From Deinococcus peraridilitoris DSM 19664 (GTDB lineage Bacteria > Deinococcota > Deinococci > Deinococcales > Deinococcaceae): a stretch of DNA of 64,000 nucleotides. The position numbers and the translations under genes are program-made. This document shows, in pieces, positions 24,141 through 35,281 of this stretch; within the stretch, counting starts at the first letter, position 1, and each line of letters opens with the position of its first letter. The stretch covers positions 1,984,001 to 2,048,000 of the forward strand of contig NC_019793.1 in assembly GCF_000317835.1 (NCBI RefSeq), given 5' to 3'. The notes under the pieces were generated by a model that did not search any database, was not told the DNA's origin, and saw nothing but the letters and a program-made list of their open reading frames with translations.

Positions 24141-27095
24141 TCAGCCGCGCAGGGCCTGGTAGAGCGCTTCGGTTTCGGGCATCGGCGCGAGGTCAAGCGC
24201 ACGGAGCGCCTCCCGGCAGTGCTGGTAAGCGCGCGCCACGCCGCCCAGGTGCCCGCGTGCGTAATGGGCGCGCATCAGCACGCGCGCGGCCGGTTCATGC
24301 GCCCCTTCGACGGTGATCGAGCGCTCCGCCAGGCGGGTGGCGAGTTCGAGCTCGCCCTGGGAAAGGGCCAGGCTGGCTTCTTCTACCAGCGCTTCGGGCA
24401 GGCGGGCAGCATAGCGTTCGGCTTCGGCTTCCACGTCGGCCAGCGCCACACCGGCCAGTCGCCCGGGCAGCGCCAGCAGCGCTTCGGCGCGCTGTGCGCT
24501 GCCCGGGCGGGCCTTGAGGGCCTGCCAGGCTTCCCACAAGTCCACGGTCAGGTCTGGCGAGGCGCGCAGGCGCAGCCACTCACCGCGTTCCAGAAAGTAG
24601 GCGCTGCCACCGCCCGGTTCCAGCACCGTGCCCAGCGCGTGCAGCACGATTCGGAAATTGCGTTCGCCGACTTCGGGCTCCAGGTCCGGATAGAGCGCTT
24701 CCTGTGCCGCTTCCCGGCTGACTCCTTCCGGATACACCACCAGCAGGGCCAGCAGGTCGCGTGCTTTGGCACGGCCCCAGTCACGCACTTCCTCGCCGCC
24801 GCGCTGCACGCCCAGGCGGCCGAGCAGCTGCACGCGCACCTCCACCCCCGGATGCTCCAGCGTCACGTCAGCGTAGCCCAGGTCGCGCGCCAGCAAACGC
24901 AGGTACGCAGGAATTTCAGGCGCTTCGCGTGCCAGGCGCGAGAGCAGGGCCGCGCGACCGGCGCGGGTGCGGGCCGGCGTGAAGAGGCTCGGTTTGGACA
25001 GCAGGAATGGATAGGCCTGCACGGCGCGCAGTGCGCGGTGCGCGTCGCCCTGACCGGCCGCGTAGAGCGCCAGATCGGCGCAGGCCTGCCCGAACACGTC
25101 CCCGCAGTCCTGAAAGTCCCTTCGAGCGCGCTCGAGTTCTTTGATGGCGTTCGGATGCCGGGTTTCCTGCAGTCCAAGCGCGAAGGTCAGGCGCACCAGC
25201 GCGGACATGTAGCAGTCTCCACTGCCCTCGCTGATGGTCAGGGCCTGCGCGGCGTGAACGCCTTGCGGATCCAGAAAGGCCAGGCCCATCAGCGGCTCGG
25301 CCATCAGGCGCGGCACGGTGTCCTGAGCCAGTGACAAGGCCCGCTCGTAACTGGTGCGGGCTGTGACATCGTCACCCCGTGCCAGCCGCGCATGCCCGAA
25401 GCGCGCGTACGCCAGGCTCTGCACGAACGGGCTTTCGAGACGCTCTCCCTCGACGATGCCGCTCTGGGCGCTCTCCTCGGCCTGCGTCAGCTCGCCGGTC
25501 AGGGCGCACACCAGGCTTTCGAGCAGCAGGGCTTCACGGTGGTTCTGCGCCGCCCGCTGTCCTCCGACTTCACCCCGCACCCCACGGCGAGCCAGCATGA
25601 GTGCGCGTTCCAGATTGCCAGAGCGCAAGGCGAAGCGCGCTCCCTGCGCAATCTCCGGCCACCACTCGACGGCGGCCTCCAGCTGTCCGGCGTTCAGGGC
25701 GTTTTCGGCGCGCAACACCCGCAGTTCGGGCGCGTCCGCGCCCTGCAACCGCGCGGCCTGTTCGAGCAGCGCTTCGGCGCGCGCCGGTTGCACGGTATCC
25801 AGGTAGATCCGCGCCTGCCCGGTGACCCGGGCCGCCTCTGGGGCACGCTCGTAGGCCTGCAGCGCCTCGTCGTAGCGTGACTGCAGGCGCCTGACGTCCC
25901 CCAGCAGCGCGAACAATGCGCTCTGCGCGGTCATGACTTCCTCACCGACGCGTTCCAGCGAGCGCTCCACCATGCTCACCCGGCCCTGTCCGAGCCAGCG
26001 CGCACCGTGCAGGACCAGCAGCTCCCCGGCGCGCGCGGTGTTGCCGGCCTGCAGATGGGCCTGCAAGGCGGGGCGGGGTTGCCCGGCGCCTTCGAAGTAG
26101 GCTGCACCCCGCAATGCCAGCTCGCGCGCGTGTTCCCGGGGCAGGGCGGCGCGCAGGTGCGCGCGCAGCAGCGGGTGCGCCCGGAAGGCGGTGCCTTCAC
26201 GGATCAGGAAGGTGCCGCTGCGTGCCAGGGCCTCCAGGTACGTCTCGGCGTGCGTTTCGCCCAGCACACTTTGCAGCAGTTCGGGTGTGAGCGCCTCGAA
26301 CACGCTCGAGCGCGTCAGGAACTCGCGCAAGGTGGGCTCCAGTGGCCCCAGCACTTCCTGCGCGAGGTAAGCAAAGAGTGCCGAAAGCTGGGGGGGCTCG
26401 GCTTCCAGGTTGCGCAGCGCGCCCAGCTGCAGGCGCCTGCCCGAGAGGGCCTGCGCCAGAAAACGGGCGGCAATCGGCCAACCCTCGGTGACCGAGTGCG
26501 CCAGCCGCGCGGCGGCGAGGTCCACGCTGACCGCGTGAGCACGCAGCAGCGCCTGTGTCTCCTGCACATCGAAGCTCAGCTCGGCGCTGCCGAGGCGGCG
26601 CACTTCCGAACGCGCCTCGAACACCTCCAGGTCAGGCAACTTCAGCGCGGTGCGCGACAGCAGCGCCAGGCGCGGTCCGGCCAGCAGTTCGCGTGACAGC
26701 TCGGCAGGCAGATGCTGCGCTTCGTCGAGCACCAGCAGCACATCCTGTGACAGCAGGATGTCCACCAGCCGGCGCACCACCACGTACGGCGCGGCGCCCG
26801 CATCGAGCAGCGTCTCGGCGTCCTCGATGCCGGAAAGGCGGGCTGCGCTGAGGACCAGCCCGGCGGCAAAAGCGTGAGGATCGGCGTCGTCCGCGTCCAG
26901 GGTGTACCAGCAGCTGCGTCCCAGGTCCGGCAGGTGGGCCGCAAGGGCCGTGGTCTTGCCGTACCCGGCAGGTGCGCTCAGCATGACGATGCGTTCGTCA
27001 CCGTGCAGCAGGGCGCTCAGGCGTGGTCGGGCCAGCGCGCCGCGCACCTGCGGTGGGCGGGTGCGCCGTGGGGAAGCGTATTCACGCCAGGTCAT
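24141..27095 (-). CDS. Large MalT/AfsR-like STAND ATPase with SARP domain
   Basis: A 984-residue signal-integrating regulator. An N-terminal nucleotide-binding STAND domain carries Walker A LSAPAGYGKTT (about 40-49) and Walker B VLLVLDEAQHLP. A long middle region of TPR-like helical repeats follows (about 350-720), and the C-terminus has a winged helix plus BTAD segment (AKARDLLALLVVYPEGVSREAAQEALYP to AYQHCREAL). Here the DNA-binding part is SARP-type and C-terminal, not LuxR-type as in MalT. The target genes are unknown. TACAAT ends ten bases before the ATG. Confidence 0.85.
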   Translation of the reverse strand: MTWREYASPRRTRPPQVRGALARPRLSALLHGDERIVMLSAPAGYGKTTALAAHLPDLGRSCWYTLDADDADPHAFAAGLVLSAARLSGIEDAETLLDAGAAPYVVVRRLVDILLSQDVLLVLDEAQHLPAELSRELLAGPRLALLSRTALKLPDLEVFEARSEVRRLGSAELSFDVQETQALLRAHAVSVDLAAARLAHSVTEGWPIAARFLAQALSGRRLQLGALRNLEAEPPQLSALFAYLAQEVLGPLEPTLREFLTRSSVFEALTPELLQSVLGETHAETYLEALARSGTFLIREGTAFRAHPLLRAHLRAALPREHARELALRGAAYFEGAGQPRPALQAHLQAGNTARAGELLVLHGARWLGQGRVSMVERSLERVGEEVMTAQSALFALLGDVRRLQSRYDEALQAYERAPEAARVTGQARIYLDTVQPARAEALLEQAARLQGADAPELRVLRAENALNAGQLEAAVEWWPEIAQGARFALRSGNLERALMLARRGVRGEVGGQRAAQNHREALLLESLVCALTGELTQAEESAQSGIVEGERLESPFVQSLAYARFGHARLARGDDVTARTSYERALSLAQDTVPRLMAEPLMGLAFLDPQGVHAAQALTISEGSGDCYMSALVRLTFALGLQETRHPNAIKELERARRDFQDCGDVFGQACADLALYAAGQGDAHRALRAVQAYPFLLSKPSLFTPARTRAGRAALLSRLAREAPEIPAYLRLLARDLGYADVTLEHPGVEVRVQLLGRLGVQRGGEEVRDWGRAKARDLLALLVVYPEGVSREAAQEALYPDLEPEVGERNFRIVLHALGTVLEPGGGSAYFLERGEWLRLRASPDLTVDLWEAWQALKARPGSAQRAEALLALPGRLAGVALADVEAEAERYAARLPEALVEEASLALSQGELELATRLAERSITVEGAHEPAARVLMRAHYARGHLGGVARAYQHCREALRALDLAPMPETEALYQALRG

Positions 27096-27211
27096 GCGGA
27101 CTTTTATTGTAGGAAACCGGACGGCAAAGGTGAATCCTTATACCGCGAGATTTATGAAAATGAGAACTCTTTTGTAGCTTTTCTTTAACCAGCACGGTAA
27201 AATCGCTCGTC

Positions 27212-27688
27212 ATGCCTACTCACCGCACGCTCATCGGGGCGGCGCTGCTGACGCTCCTGGGAAGCGCAAATGCCCAGAGCAACGTCGAAACGCAGCTGCT
27301 GGCGCGCATCAACGAAGTTCGCGCTCAAGGGTACAACTGCCCTACCGGACGGCGTGCCGCGCAGGACCCGGTGGCGTACAAGCCGGTCAACTCGACCGCC
27401 GCGCGGGTCCAGGCGCTCTACATGGCCAGCACGGGGCGGGTGACCCACACCGGCGCGGACGGCAGTTCGCCCAAAGTGCGTGCGGCCTCGTACGGCGTGC
27501 AGTCCCCGAGCCTCTCGGAAATCATCTATCTGAACGTCGATGGCCCGATTGAGCGGGCGGTGCAGTGGTGGCTGCACTCGGCAGTGCACTGCAACGTGAT
27601 CATGGATGGCCGCTACAACTTCGCTGGGGTCAGCGTGGTCAACGGCCCGCGCGGCAAAGCGCACGTGATGGTGTTCAGCAGCCAGTAA
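27212..27688 (+). CDS. Secreted CAP/SCP-domain protein
   Basis: A 158-residue exported protein with a Sec signal peptide (MPTHRTLIGAALLTLLGSANA) and a CAP domain beginning LLARINEVRAQGYNCP. The domain shows the paired His and acidic sites (TGRVTHTGADGSSP, LSEIIYLNVDG, WWLHSAVHCNVIMDGRYNFAGV). Bacterial CAP proteins are common around cell envelopes, with poorly defined roles. TAAAAT (27198-27203) ends eight bases before the ATG; no ribosome-binding site is seen. Confidence 0.88.
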   Translation: MPTHRTLIGAALLTLLGSANAQSNVETQLLARINEVRAQGYNCPTGRRAAQDPVAYKPVNSTAARVQALYMASTGRVTHTGADGSSPKVRAASYGVQSPSLSEIIYLNVDGPIERAVQWWLHSAVHCNVIMDGRYNFAGVSVVNGPRGKAHVMVFSSQ

Positions 27689-27773
27689 CCGGTCGCCGCA
27701 CACCGAACGGATGAAGGGCGCCACACGGCTGTGGTGAGGCGCCTTGCTTTTCTGTAGTTTGGAGCGTCGTACG

Positions 27774-28142
27774 TCAGCGGCGGCGAACGGTGTTGTTGTT
27801 GCCGCTGTTGCTGACCACCGGATCGTTGCCGCCCCAGGTCACGCGGTTGTTGTTGCCGCGCACCGTGACGCGGCGCACCGAGTCGGCCGTGACGGTGTTG
27901 CTGTTGCCCGTCACGATGATGTCGTCGCAGACACTGGTGAAAGTCACGAAGTTGCGGTTGCCGCTGATGGTCATGTCGCCACCGTCGCAGGAGATCGACA
28001 GACGTGCGTTGTTTTCGCTGACCAGCACATTTCTGGGCACGGACGCGGGACGCACGGCGGCCGGTCTGGTCACGACTGCGGGCGCGCAGGCTGTGAAAGC
28101 GCACAGCATGGCAAACAAGGAAACAAGACGAGCGTTGCGCAT
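27774..28142 (-). CDS. DUF3060-type putative lipoprotein
   Basis: A 122-residue exported protein with a lipobox (FTAC, Cys19) after a hydrophobic leader, then a short Pro/Val linker and a beta-rich domain of regularly spaced ISCDGGDMTISGNRNFVTF, DIIVTGNSNTV and VTVRGNNNRVTW repeats. The G-x-x-N-x-V spacing is that of DUF3060, likely a small right-handed beta solenoid. The function is unknown. It converges with the CAP-domain gene. Confidence 0.8.
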   Translation of the reverse strand: MRNARLVSLFAMLCAFTACAPAVVTRPAAVRPASVPRNVLVSENNARLSISCDGGDMTISGNRNFVTFTSVCDDIIVTGNSNTVTADSVRRVTVRGNNNRVTWGGNDPVVSNSGNNNTVRRR

Positions 28143-28180
28143 GACTTCTCCTGCCGGCCAGCCGGGACCGGAACGTGTGA

Positions 28181-28210
28181 AATAAAAAACCGGCCACTGC
28201 AGGCCGGTTT
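28181..28210 (-). terminator. Intrinsic terminator of the esterase gene
   Basis: AAACCGGCC (28187-28195) pairs with GGCCGGTTT (28202-28210). On the minus strand it is followed by a TTTTTTATT run, 63 bp after the esterase stop. Confidence 0.88.
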
Positions 28211-28272
28211 CATTCTACGGTACCAAGTCTGCCCACAGTGGTGCGAACAGGGGCGTGCAAGACCGAAATCGA

Positions 28273-29286
28273 TCAGAAGCCGAAAAAGTTCACGATAATG
28301 CTGCTCGCGTCCGGGCCGCACGGATCGCTGTACGAGCCGCCCGAACTGCCTCCGGACCAGGCGTGTCCCAGGCCGTCGATCAGGTACTTGCGCAGCACGA
28401 CCGCGCCGGTCGCACTGTCCTGGTAGTCGTAGCGGGTGTAGCTGCGGCAGGCCGTGGCACTCGCGCTCGCGTCGGCGGTGTTGTCCACGTTGCCGTTGTC
28501 GGTTCCGTCGCTGGCAAGGTCGTTCGTCTGCGCCCACTGCGCGTTTGTCTGGTGGGCGTTCTTGATGTTCACCGTGCCGTCGGACGTGCCGTGAAAGACC
28601 AGGGTGGGCATGACGTGCCGGCGGGTGCCCATTTCGCTCGAGCATTCCGTTCCCCGGCTGTTGGGGTCGTAGATGTTGCCGTAGTTCATGGCGTCGGTGG
28701 CTCCGGTCGCGCTCAGGGCGGCGCGGTACATCAGGCCCGCGAATGACGCGACTTTCCTGATGTGGTCCGGATAGGTGCAGCCCATGATGTTCGACATGGC
28801 CGCGCCCGCCGAGAGGCCTGCGACACCCACGCGGGCGTTGTCGACCCGGTAGTTGCTTTTTACCCAGCTGATCATTCCGGCGATGATGGAGGGCTCGCCG
28901 CTGCCCCGGTGCTGGTTGGCGTCATAGAACCAGTTCCAGCAGTCGTAAGCGTTATAGGCAGTGCCCTGTTCGGGGTAGAGCACCAGAAAGTTGCGCGAGT
29001 CGGCCAGGGCGTTCATGCGTGTGCCGGCGGCAAAGTCGTAGCCGTCCTGCTTGCAGCCGTGCAGCATCACCATGAGGGGGCGGGCCGTACTGCCGTCGTA
29101 TCCAGCGGGAACCCACAGGCGGTAGTACCGCGCGCCGTAGGCGTTGCTGTACGTGCCCGACACCCAGTATCCGCTGGCCAGGGGATTCACCCGGGCGTCC
29201 GTGTCGGGAGAATCCGTCGAGTGCTGCCCACAGGCAGCGAGCAGGGTCGAGAGTGCCAGAACGGCGGACAGAGCCTGTATGCGCAT
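28273..29286 (-). CDS. Polyhydroxybutyrate depolymerase-family esterase, lipoprotein
   Basis: A 337-residue secreted or anchored alpha/beta hydrolase of the LpqC/PHB depolymerase family. The signal sequence ends in lipobox LAAC (Cys19). The catalytic elements are the nucleophile in GLSAGAAMS, Asp in FHGTSDGTVN and His in DGLGHAWSGG, with the oxyanion segment MVMLHGCKQDGYDFAAGTRM. Substrates may be PHB oligomers or other esters such as feruloyl or acetyl polysaccharide. AGGAGG precedes ATG 29286 by five bases. Together with Bdh it could supply and use 3-hydroxybutyrate, but this is inference. Confidence 0.88.
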   Translation of the reverse strand: MRIQALSAVLALSTLLAACGQHSTDSPDTDARVNPLASGYWVSGTYSNAYGARYYRLWVPAGYDGSTARPLMVMLHGCKQDGYDFAAGTRMNALADSRNFLVLYPEQGTAYNAYDCWNWFYDANQHRGSGEPSIIAGMISWVKSNYRVDNARVGVAGLSAGAAMSNIMGCTYPDHIRKVASFAGLMYRAALSATGATDAMNYGNIYDPNSRGTECSSEMGTRRHVMPTLVFHGTSDGTVNIKNAHQTNAQWAQTNDLASDGTDNGNVDNTADASASATACRSYTRYDYQDSATGAVVLRKYLIDGLGHAWSGGSSGGSYSDPCGPDASSIIVNFFGF

Positions 29287-29401
29287 TGCTCCTCCTGAAA
29301 ACAACTACTGGATTGCGCGGAGTGTAACATGCCCACAAATAAAAAGCGAAGTCACGAATTTTAATAGGAGCTTCACCAGTTTATTTGAAACCGCGAAAAG
29401 G

Positions 29402-29443
29402 ATACAGCGAATGAAACTTCAATTGAAGTTTCATTCGCTGTAT
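29402..29443. terminator. 42-bp perfect palindrome, likely end of the liv operon
   Basis: Bases 29402-29422 are the exact reverse complement of 29423-29443 with no central spacer, core CTTCAATTGAAG. It lies 48 bp after the livF stop on the minus strand. It is unusually A+T-rich for this genome and has no clear U-tract. Confidence 0.7.
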
Positions 29444-29490
29444 TGATTGGCCCAGGTATTATAAAAGCGTTGCGGGGTTATTCAGCGGCT

Positions 29491-30184
<694 letters not shown>

Positions 30185-30201
<17 letters not shown>

Positions 30202-30979
30202 TCGCCACCTCCGCTTCCACTCCCACTTCACTGCTCATCTCGCTGCCCAGGTAAGCCTCGATCACGCGGGGCTCACGGACCACCTGCGCATAAGTTCCCT
30301 GCGCCAGTACCCGTCCGGCGTCCATCACGACCACCCGGTGCGCCAGGTCACGCACCACCGGCATGATGTGCTCGATAAACAGCACGCTCACCCCGCCCGC
30401 CTGCACCCGGCGCACCAGTTCCACCGCTTCCTGCGATTCACCGGGACGCAGGCCCGCCATCACCTCGTCGAGCAAAAGCACCTTGGGCTGGGTGGCCAGG
30501 GCCCGCGCCACTTCCAGGCGCTTGTCCTGCAGCAGCGTCAGTTCGTGCGCGGGCTTGTCGGCGTGCGCACTCAGGCCGGTGAACTCCAGCAGCTCCCAGG
30601 CCTGAGCGCGCGCAGTTCCCAGTGACGTACCGCTCTTGCCGAACAGCGCGCCCACCGTGACGTTTTCCAGCACCGTCATTTCGGGAAAGGGACGCACGAT
30701 CTGAAACGCGCGCCCCAGCCCCAGGTGGCAGCGTTCCTCCATGCTGAGGTTCGTCACGTCGCGGCCCATCAGCTGCAGCTGCCCGGTGGTCGGACGGTAG
30801 AGGCCCGAAAGCAGGTTGAGCAGGGTGGTCTTGCCCGCGCCGTTCGGACCGATGACCGCCAGGATTTCACCCCCGTACAGATCGAAGCTGATGTCGGCCA
30901 CGGCCATCAGGCCACCAAAGCGCTTTGCCAGATTCTGGGCGCGCAGCAGCGGCACCGTCGAAGCCGTGGGCGCGCTCAT
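30185..30979 (-). CDS. livG: Branched-chain amino acid ABC transporter, ATP-binding protein LivG
   Basis: The 264-residue first ATPase of the importer. It has LAKRFGGLMAVADISFDL, Walker A GPNGAGKTT, Walker B KVLLLDEVMAGLRP and the switch His in VLFIEHIMPVV. The signature motif is degenerate (HELTLLQDKRLEVARAL instead of LSGGQ-type), which is common in LivG. The start overlaps the livM stop by 4 bp. Confidence 0.93.
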
Positions 30980-31959
30980 ACGTCACCTCCGTGCCGGCGG
31001 CGCAGCAGGCCCATCAAGCCGCGCGGCAAAAAGAGAATCGAGAGGATCAGCACCAGGCCGTACACCACCAGATACCCCTGCTTGATGTAGTTGTGCAGTA
31101 CCTCCTCGGCAATTCTCAGCACCACCGCGCCCAGAATCGGGCCCAGGGTGGTGTAGAGCCCACCGAAGATGCTGGTCGTGAGCGGCGCGATGCTGGTGGC
31201 GATGCTGAAGGTGTCGCCGGGTGAGATGAAAAAGGTCTTGCCGGCGAAGAGCACCCCGGCGAGGGCGGCCAGAAAACTCGACAGCGCGAAGGCGATCAGC
31301 TTGAAGCGCACGACCGGTACGCCCAGCACCCGCGCGACCTCCTCACCCTGACGGGTCGCGGCGAACGCGAAGCCCAGGCGTGAGAAACGCACCCATAAGC
31401 TGGCCAGCACCGTCAGCAGCAGAATGAACAGCGCCAGGTAGAACTGCGCCCGTGAGTTGCCGCCCAGCAGCGCCGGGACCAGCAGGCCGTTGGCGCCGCC
31501 CGCGACCTCGTCGGGCAAATTCTGGACGATGGTGCGGACCACTTCGGTGAAGGCCAGCGTGGCAATGGCGAAATACATCCCGCTCAGGCGCAGGGTCACC
31601 GCGCCCAGCACCACGCTGATCAGGGCGGCCAGCAGGGCAGCCACGGGCATCGCCACGAACCACGGCACTACCTTGCCCAGCAGCGCGAAGCCGTAGGCGC
31701 CCAGGCCATAGAAAGCCGCGTGTGCCAGCGACACCTGACCGCTGCGCGCCAAAATGTCCCAGCTGAGCGCCAGAATGCCGGCGACAACCGTAAAAAAAGC
31801 GATCTGCAGGTAATATTCGGCGCGGTCCCCAAACGGCAGAAAGGGAAACACCAGCGCCAGCGCGAAGAGGACACCCAGCGGAACGAGGCTGCGCAGGGTG
31901 CCGGAGTCGTCGGCGTGGCGGCGCGCAGGCGTTCCCGACCGAGTCACGTTCCCTTTCAT
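30976..31959 (-). CDS. livM: Branched-chain amino acid ABC transporter permease LivM
   Basis: A 327-residue membrane permease with about nine hydrophobic helices. The family loop is GKTFFISPGDTFSIATSIAPL and the EAA-like segment is LTTSIFGGLYTTLGPILGA. ATG 31959 is chosen because it overlaps the livH stop in an ATGA arrangement; the longer upstream frame is Arg-rich and lies antisense-free inside livH. It pairs with LivH to form the membrane channel. Confidence 0.92.
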   Translation of the reverse strand: MKGNVTRSGTPARRHADDSGTLRSLVPLGVLFALALVFPFLPFGDRAEYYLQIAFFTVVAGILALSWDILARSGQVSLAHAAFYGLGAYGFALLGKVVPWFVAMPVAALLAALISVVLGAVTLRLSGMYFAIATLAFTEVVRTIVQNLPDEVAGGANGLLVPALLGGNSRAQFYLALFILLLTVLASLWVRFSRLGFAFAATRQGEEVARVLGVPVVRFKLIAFALSSFLAALAGVLFAGKTFFISPGDTFSIATSIAPLTTSIFGGLYTTLGPILGAVVLRIAEEVLHNYIKQGYLVVYGLVLILSILFLPRGLMGLLRRRHGGDV

Positions 31960-32819
31960 CGGCGCACCCCGCCCCACGAGCGACCCACCAGCGTCACGAA
32001 GATCAGCAGGAAGAACACCGCGTCGCTCCAGCCGCCGCCGCCGGGAACGTACGTCTGCACGAGCGCCTCGGAGACGCCCAGCACCACGCTGGCCCACAGC
32101 ACGCCGGTCAGGTTTCCCAGGCCGGCCATCACGATGATCGCGAAGGCCTTGAGCGCGAAGACCAGGCCCACCGTGGGGCTCGCGAACAGCAGAATGCTGA
32201 CCAGCACCCCGGCCACCGCCGCCAGCGCACTTGCAACACCGAAGGCGATCAGGTACACGCGGTCCACGTCGATGCCGATCAGGGCGCTGCCCCGGCGGTT
32301 CTGGGCCACCGCGCGCATCTGGCGCCCCAGGGTGGTGCGGTACAACACGAAGTACAGGGCGCCCAGCAGGGCCGCGGCCAGCCCGAAGGCCAGCAGCTTG
32401 GGAAAGCCGACTGACAGCTCACCCAGACTGACGCTCAGGCCCTGGTAAGGCGTGCTGACCGTGCGGGTGTTGCCGCCGAACAGCAGCAGCGCGAGGTTTT
32501 GCAGCAGGATGCTGATCCCGAAGGTCAGCAGCATCTGGTTGAGCTCCGGTGCGAGCAGCACGTGCCGGATGGTGGTGCGGTACGTGAAGGCGCCTGCACC
32601 GTACATCGCCAGCGCCGCGATTGGCAGCGCGATGAGGGGGTCCATGCCGAGGTAGGCGAGCAGGCCCCACGACAGAAAAGCGCCGACCATCAGAAATTCG
32701 CCGTGGGCAAAGTTGACGATGCCGACCACGCCCACCGCAAGCGCCAGACCCGAAGCCACCAGGGCGTAGATTCCGCTCTGCAGCAGGCCGTTCAGTAAGG
32801 TTTGCAGGAATAGTTCCAT
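31956..32819 (-). CDS. livH: Branched-chain amino acid ABC transporter permease LivH
   Basis: A 287-residue permease with the LivH-type start (LLNGLLQSGIYALVASGLALAVGVVGIVNFAHGEF) and LGNLTGVLWASVVLGVSEAL near the C-terminus. Eight or so membrane helices are visible. It follows livK after a stable hairpin, so it may be made in smaller amounts than the binding protein. Confidence 0.93.
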   Translation of the reverse strand: MELFLQTLLNGLLQSGIYALVASGLALAVGVVGIVNFAHGEFLMVGAFLSWGLLAYLGMDPLIALPIAALAMYGAGAFTYRTTIRHVLLAPELNQMLLTFGISILLQNLALLLFGGNTRTVSTPYQGLSVSLGELSVGFPKLLAFGLAAALLGALYFVLYRTTLGRQMRAVAQNRRGSALIGIDVDRVYLIAFGVASALAAVAGVLVSILLFASPTVGLVFALKAFAIIVMAGLGNLTGVLWASVVLGVSEALVQTYVPGGGGWSDAVFFLLIFVTLVGRSWGGVRR

Positions 32820-32833
32820 AAGCGTGCCGCTTC

Positions 32834-32879
32834 AGCGCGAAGGGCGGAGCACAACGACTGGCGCTCCGCCCTTCGCGCT
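32834..32879 (-). terminator. Intercistronic hairpin between livK and livH
   Basis: Perfect 17-bp arms at 32834-32850 and 32863-32879 with a 12-nt loop lie between the livK stop and the livH start. Such structures usually attenuate transcription or protect the upstream mRNA, giving more binding protein than permease. Confidence 0.75.
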
Positions 32880-32891
32880 CTGCGTGCTCCT

Positions 32892-34052
<1,161 letters not shown>

Positions 34053-34074
34053 TGTTTTCTCCTCGCAGGCAGTC

Positions 34075-34114
34075 TAGGGGGTCGGTGTTACGGTGACGTA
34101 ACACCGACCCCCTA
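34075..34114. promoter_or_regulatory. 40-bp dyad between livK and the metX-like gene
   Basis: Perfect 18-bp arms at 34075-34092 and 34097-34114 with a GTGA loop. Both flanking genes are transcribed away from it, so it is not a terminator of either gene. It starts 22 bp from the livK ATG and may be an operator, or an attenuator-like leader structure in the livK mRNA. Confidence 0.55.
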
Positions 34115-34234
34115 CAGTGGCCGCGTGCCTCGCAAGCCGACCTTTCTTTTGCTCCGGCGACGCGCGCCGTGGTGGCCTTGCCCGCTGACGGTCGTGCCGG
34201 AGCGTGCCTGCCCGCAAATTCCGGAAAGGCGGTC

Positions 34235-35281
34235 ATGAATTCATCGTCCGTGAGCCCCGCGGCGTCACTCGGGCTGGACACTTTCACCTTCGAAACGACG
34301 GCCGTTCTCGGTGGTGTGCCGGTGCCCCTGCGACTGGGCGTCGAGACGTACGGCACCCTGAACGCCGCGCGGACGAATGCCGTGCTGGTCTGCCATTACT
34401 ACACCGGCACCTCGCACGCGGCGGGCCGCTCGGCCGGGGACGACGCACCCGGCTGGTGGGACGCCCTGATCGGGCCGGGCAAGGCAGTGGACACCGAGCG
34501 GTTTTTCGTGGTGTGCATGAACACCCCGTCGAACGTGCAGGCTGCTGACGCACGTGTGGTCACCACCGGACCGGGCACCCTGCATCCGGACGGTACGCCC
34601 TGGGGGGCGCGTTTTCCTGCCTGGGATTTCGCGGACCTGGTCGCGGTGCAGTGGGCCCTGCTGCGCTCGTTTGGCGCGCTGCGCTGGCACGCGGTGATCG
34701 GTCCGAGTCTTGGGGGCATGCAGGCCCTGCAGTGGGCGGCAAGAAAACCGGAGCTGACCCCGCGTGTCGCCGCCATCGTGACAAGTCCTTACGCGGGCGT
34801 GGTGCTGCGCGAGGTGTTCGCGCCGCTGCTGCATGACGTGGCGCGCAGCGGGGGCATTCTGGCGGCGCTGCGGCTGATCACCTTGTTCGGTTGGGGGGCC
34901 GACGGGCTGCACGCTTCTTTTGGCCGCACGGGCGTGGACCTTGCCAGTTACCTGCCGGCGCGCGCTTCGCACGCGGTGCTGGCGCACGTGCTCGACATCG
35001 CGCGCCTCGTCACCACCCACGACCTGCGCGCGGTAGCCCCTCCCGCAGAACTCGCGCGGCGCTGGCAAGAGGCACAGGTGCGCCTGCTGACGGTCAACGT
35101 GCGCGGCGACCAGTTCTTTCCCTGCGCCGAGATGCGTGACTTCGCGCAGGTCACGCGTGAAGCGGGCGCGCGGCACACCCACCTGGAAATCGAGAGTGAG
35201 CAGGGACACCTCGCCTGCGTGAACGAGACGGCACTGTTCGCGCCAGCGCTCCGTGCGCTGCTGCAGGACGGAGAAGCCTGA
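34235..35281 (+). CDS. metX: MetX-like homoserine O-acetyltransferase family protein
   Basis: A 348-residue alpha/beta-hydrolase acyltransferase. It has the MetX-type N-terminus (FTFETTAVLGGVPVPLRLGVETYGTL), VCHYYTGTSHAAG, the nucleophile elbow GPSLGGMQALQWAARKP, and a C-terminal catalytic Asp (NVRGDQFFP) and His (SEQGHLACVNE). Homoserine activation for methionine synthesis is the family role, but the elbow and acyl-pocket residues differ from textbook MetX, so a paralogue with another acceptor is possible. ATG 34235 follows a GGAAAGG site. Its stop overlaps the next gene's start (TGATG). Confidence 0.75.
   Translation: MNSSSVSPAASLGLDTFTFETTAVLGGVPVPLRLGVETYGTLNAARTNAVLVCHYYTGTSHAAGRSAGDDAPGWWDALIGPGKAVDTERFFVVCMNTPSNVQAADARVVTTGPGTLHPDGTPWGARFPAWDFADLVAVQWALLRSFGALRWHAVIGPSLGGMQALQWAARKPELTPRVAAIVTSPYAGVVLREVFAPLLHDVARSGGILAALRLITLFGWGADGLHASFGRTGVDLASYLPARASHAVLAHVLDIARLVTTHDLRAVAPPAELARRWQEAQVRLLTVNVRGDQFFPCAEMRDFAQVTREAGARHTHLEIESEQGHLACVNETALFAPALRALLQDGEA

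Noticed and set aside
23244..25334. 696-codon plus-strand frame across bdhA and the MalT-like gene
   Set aside because: It is antisense to two solid genes and rich in Gln, His and Ala typical of shadows.
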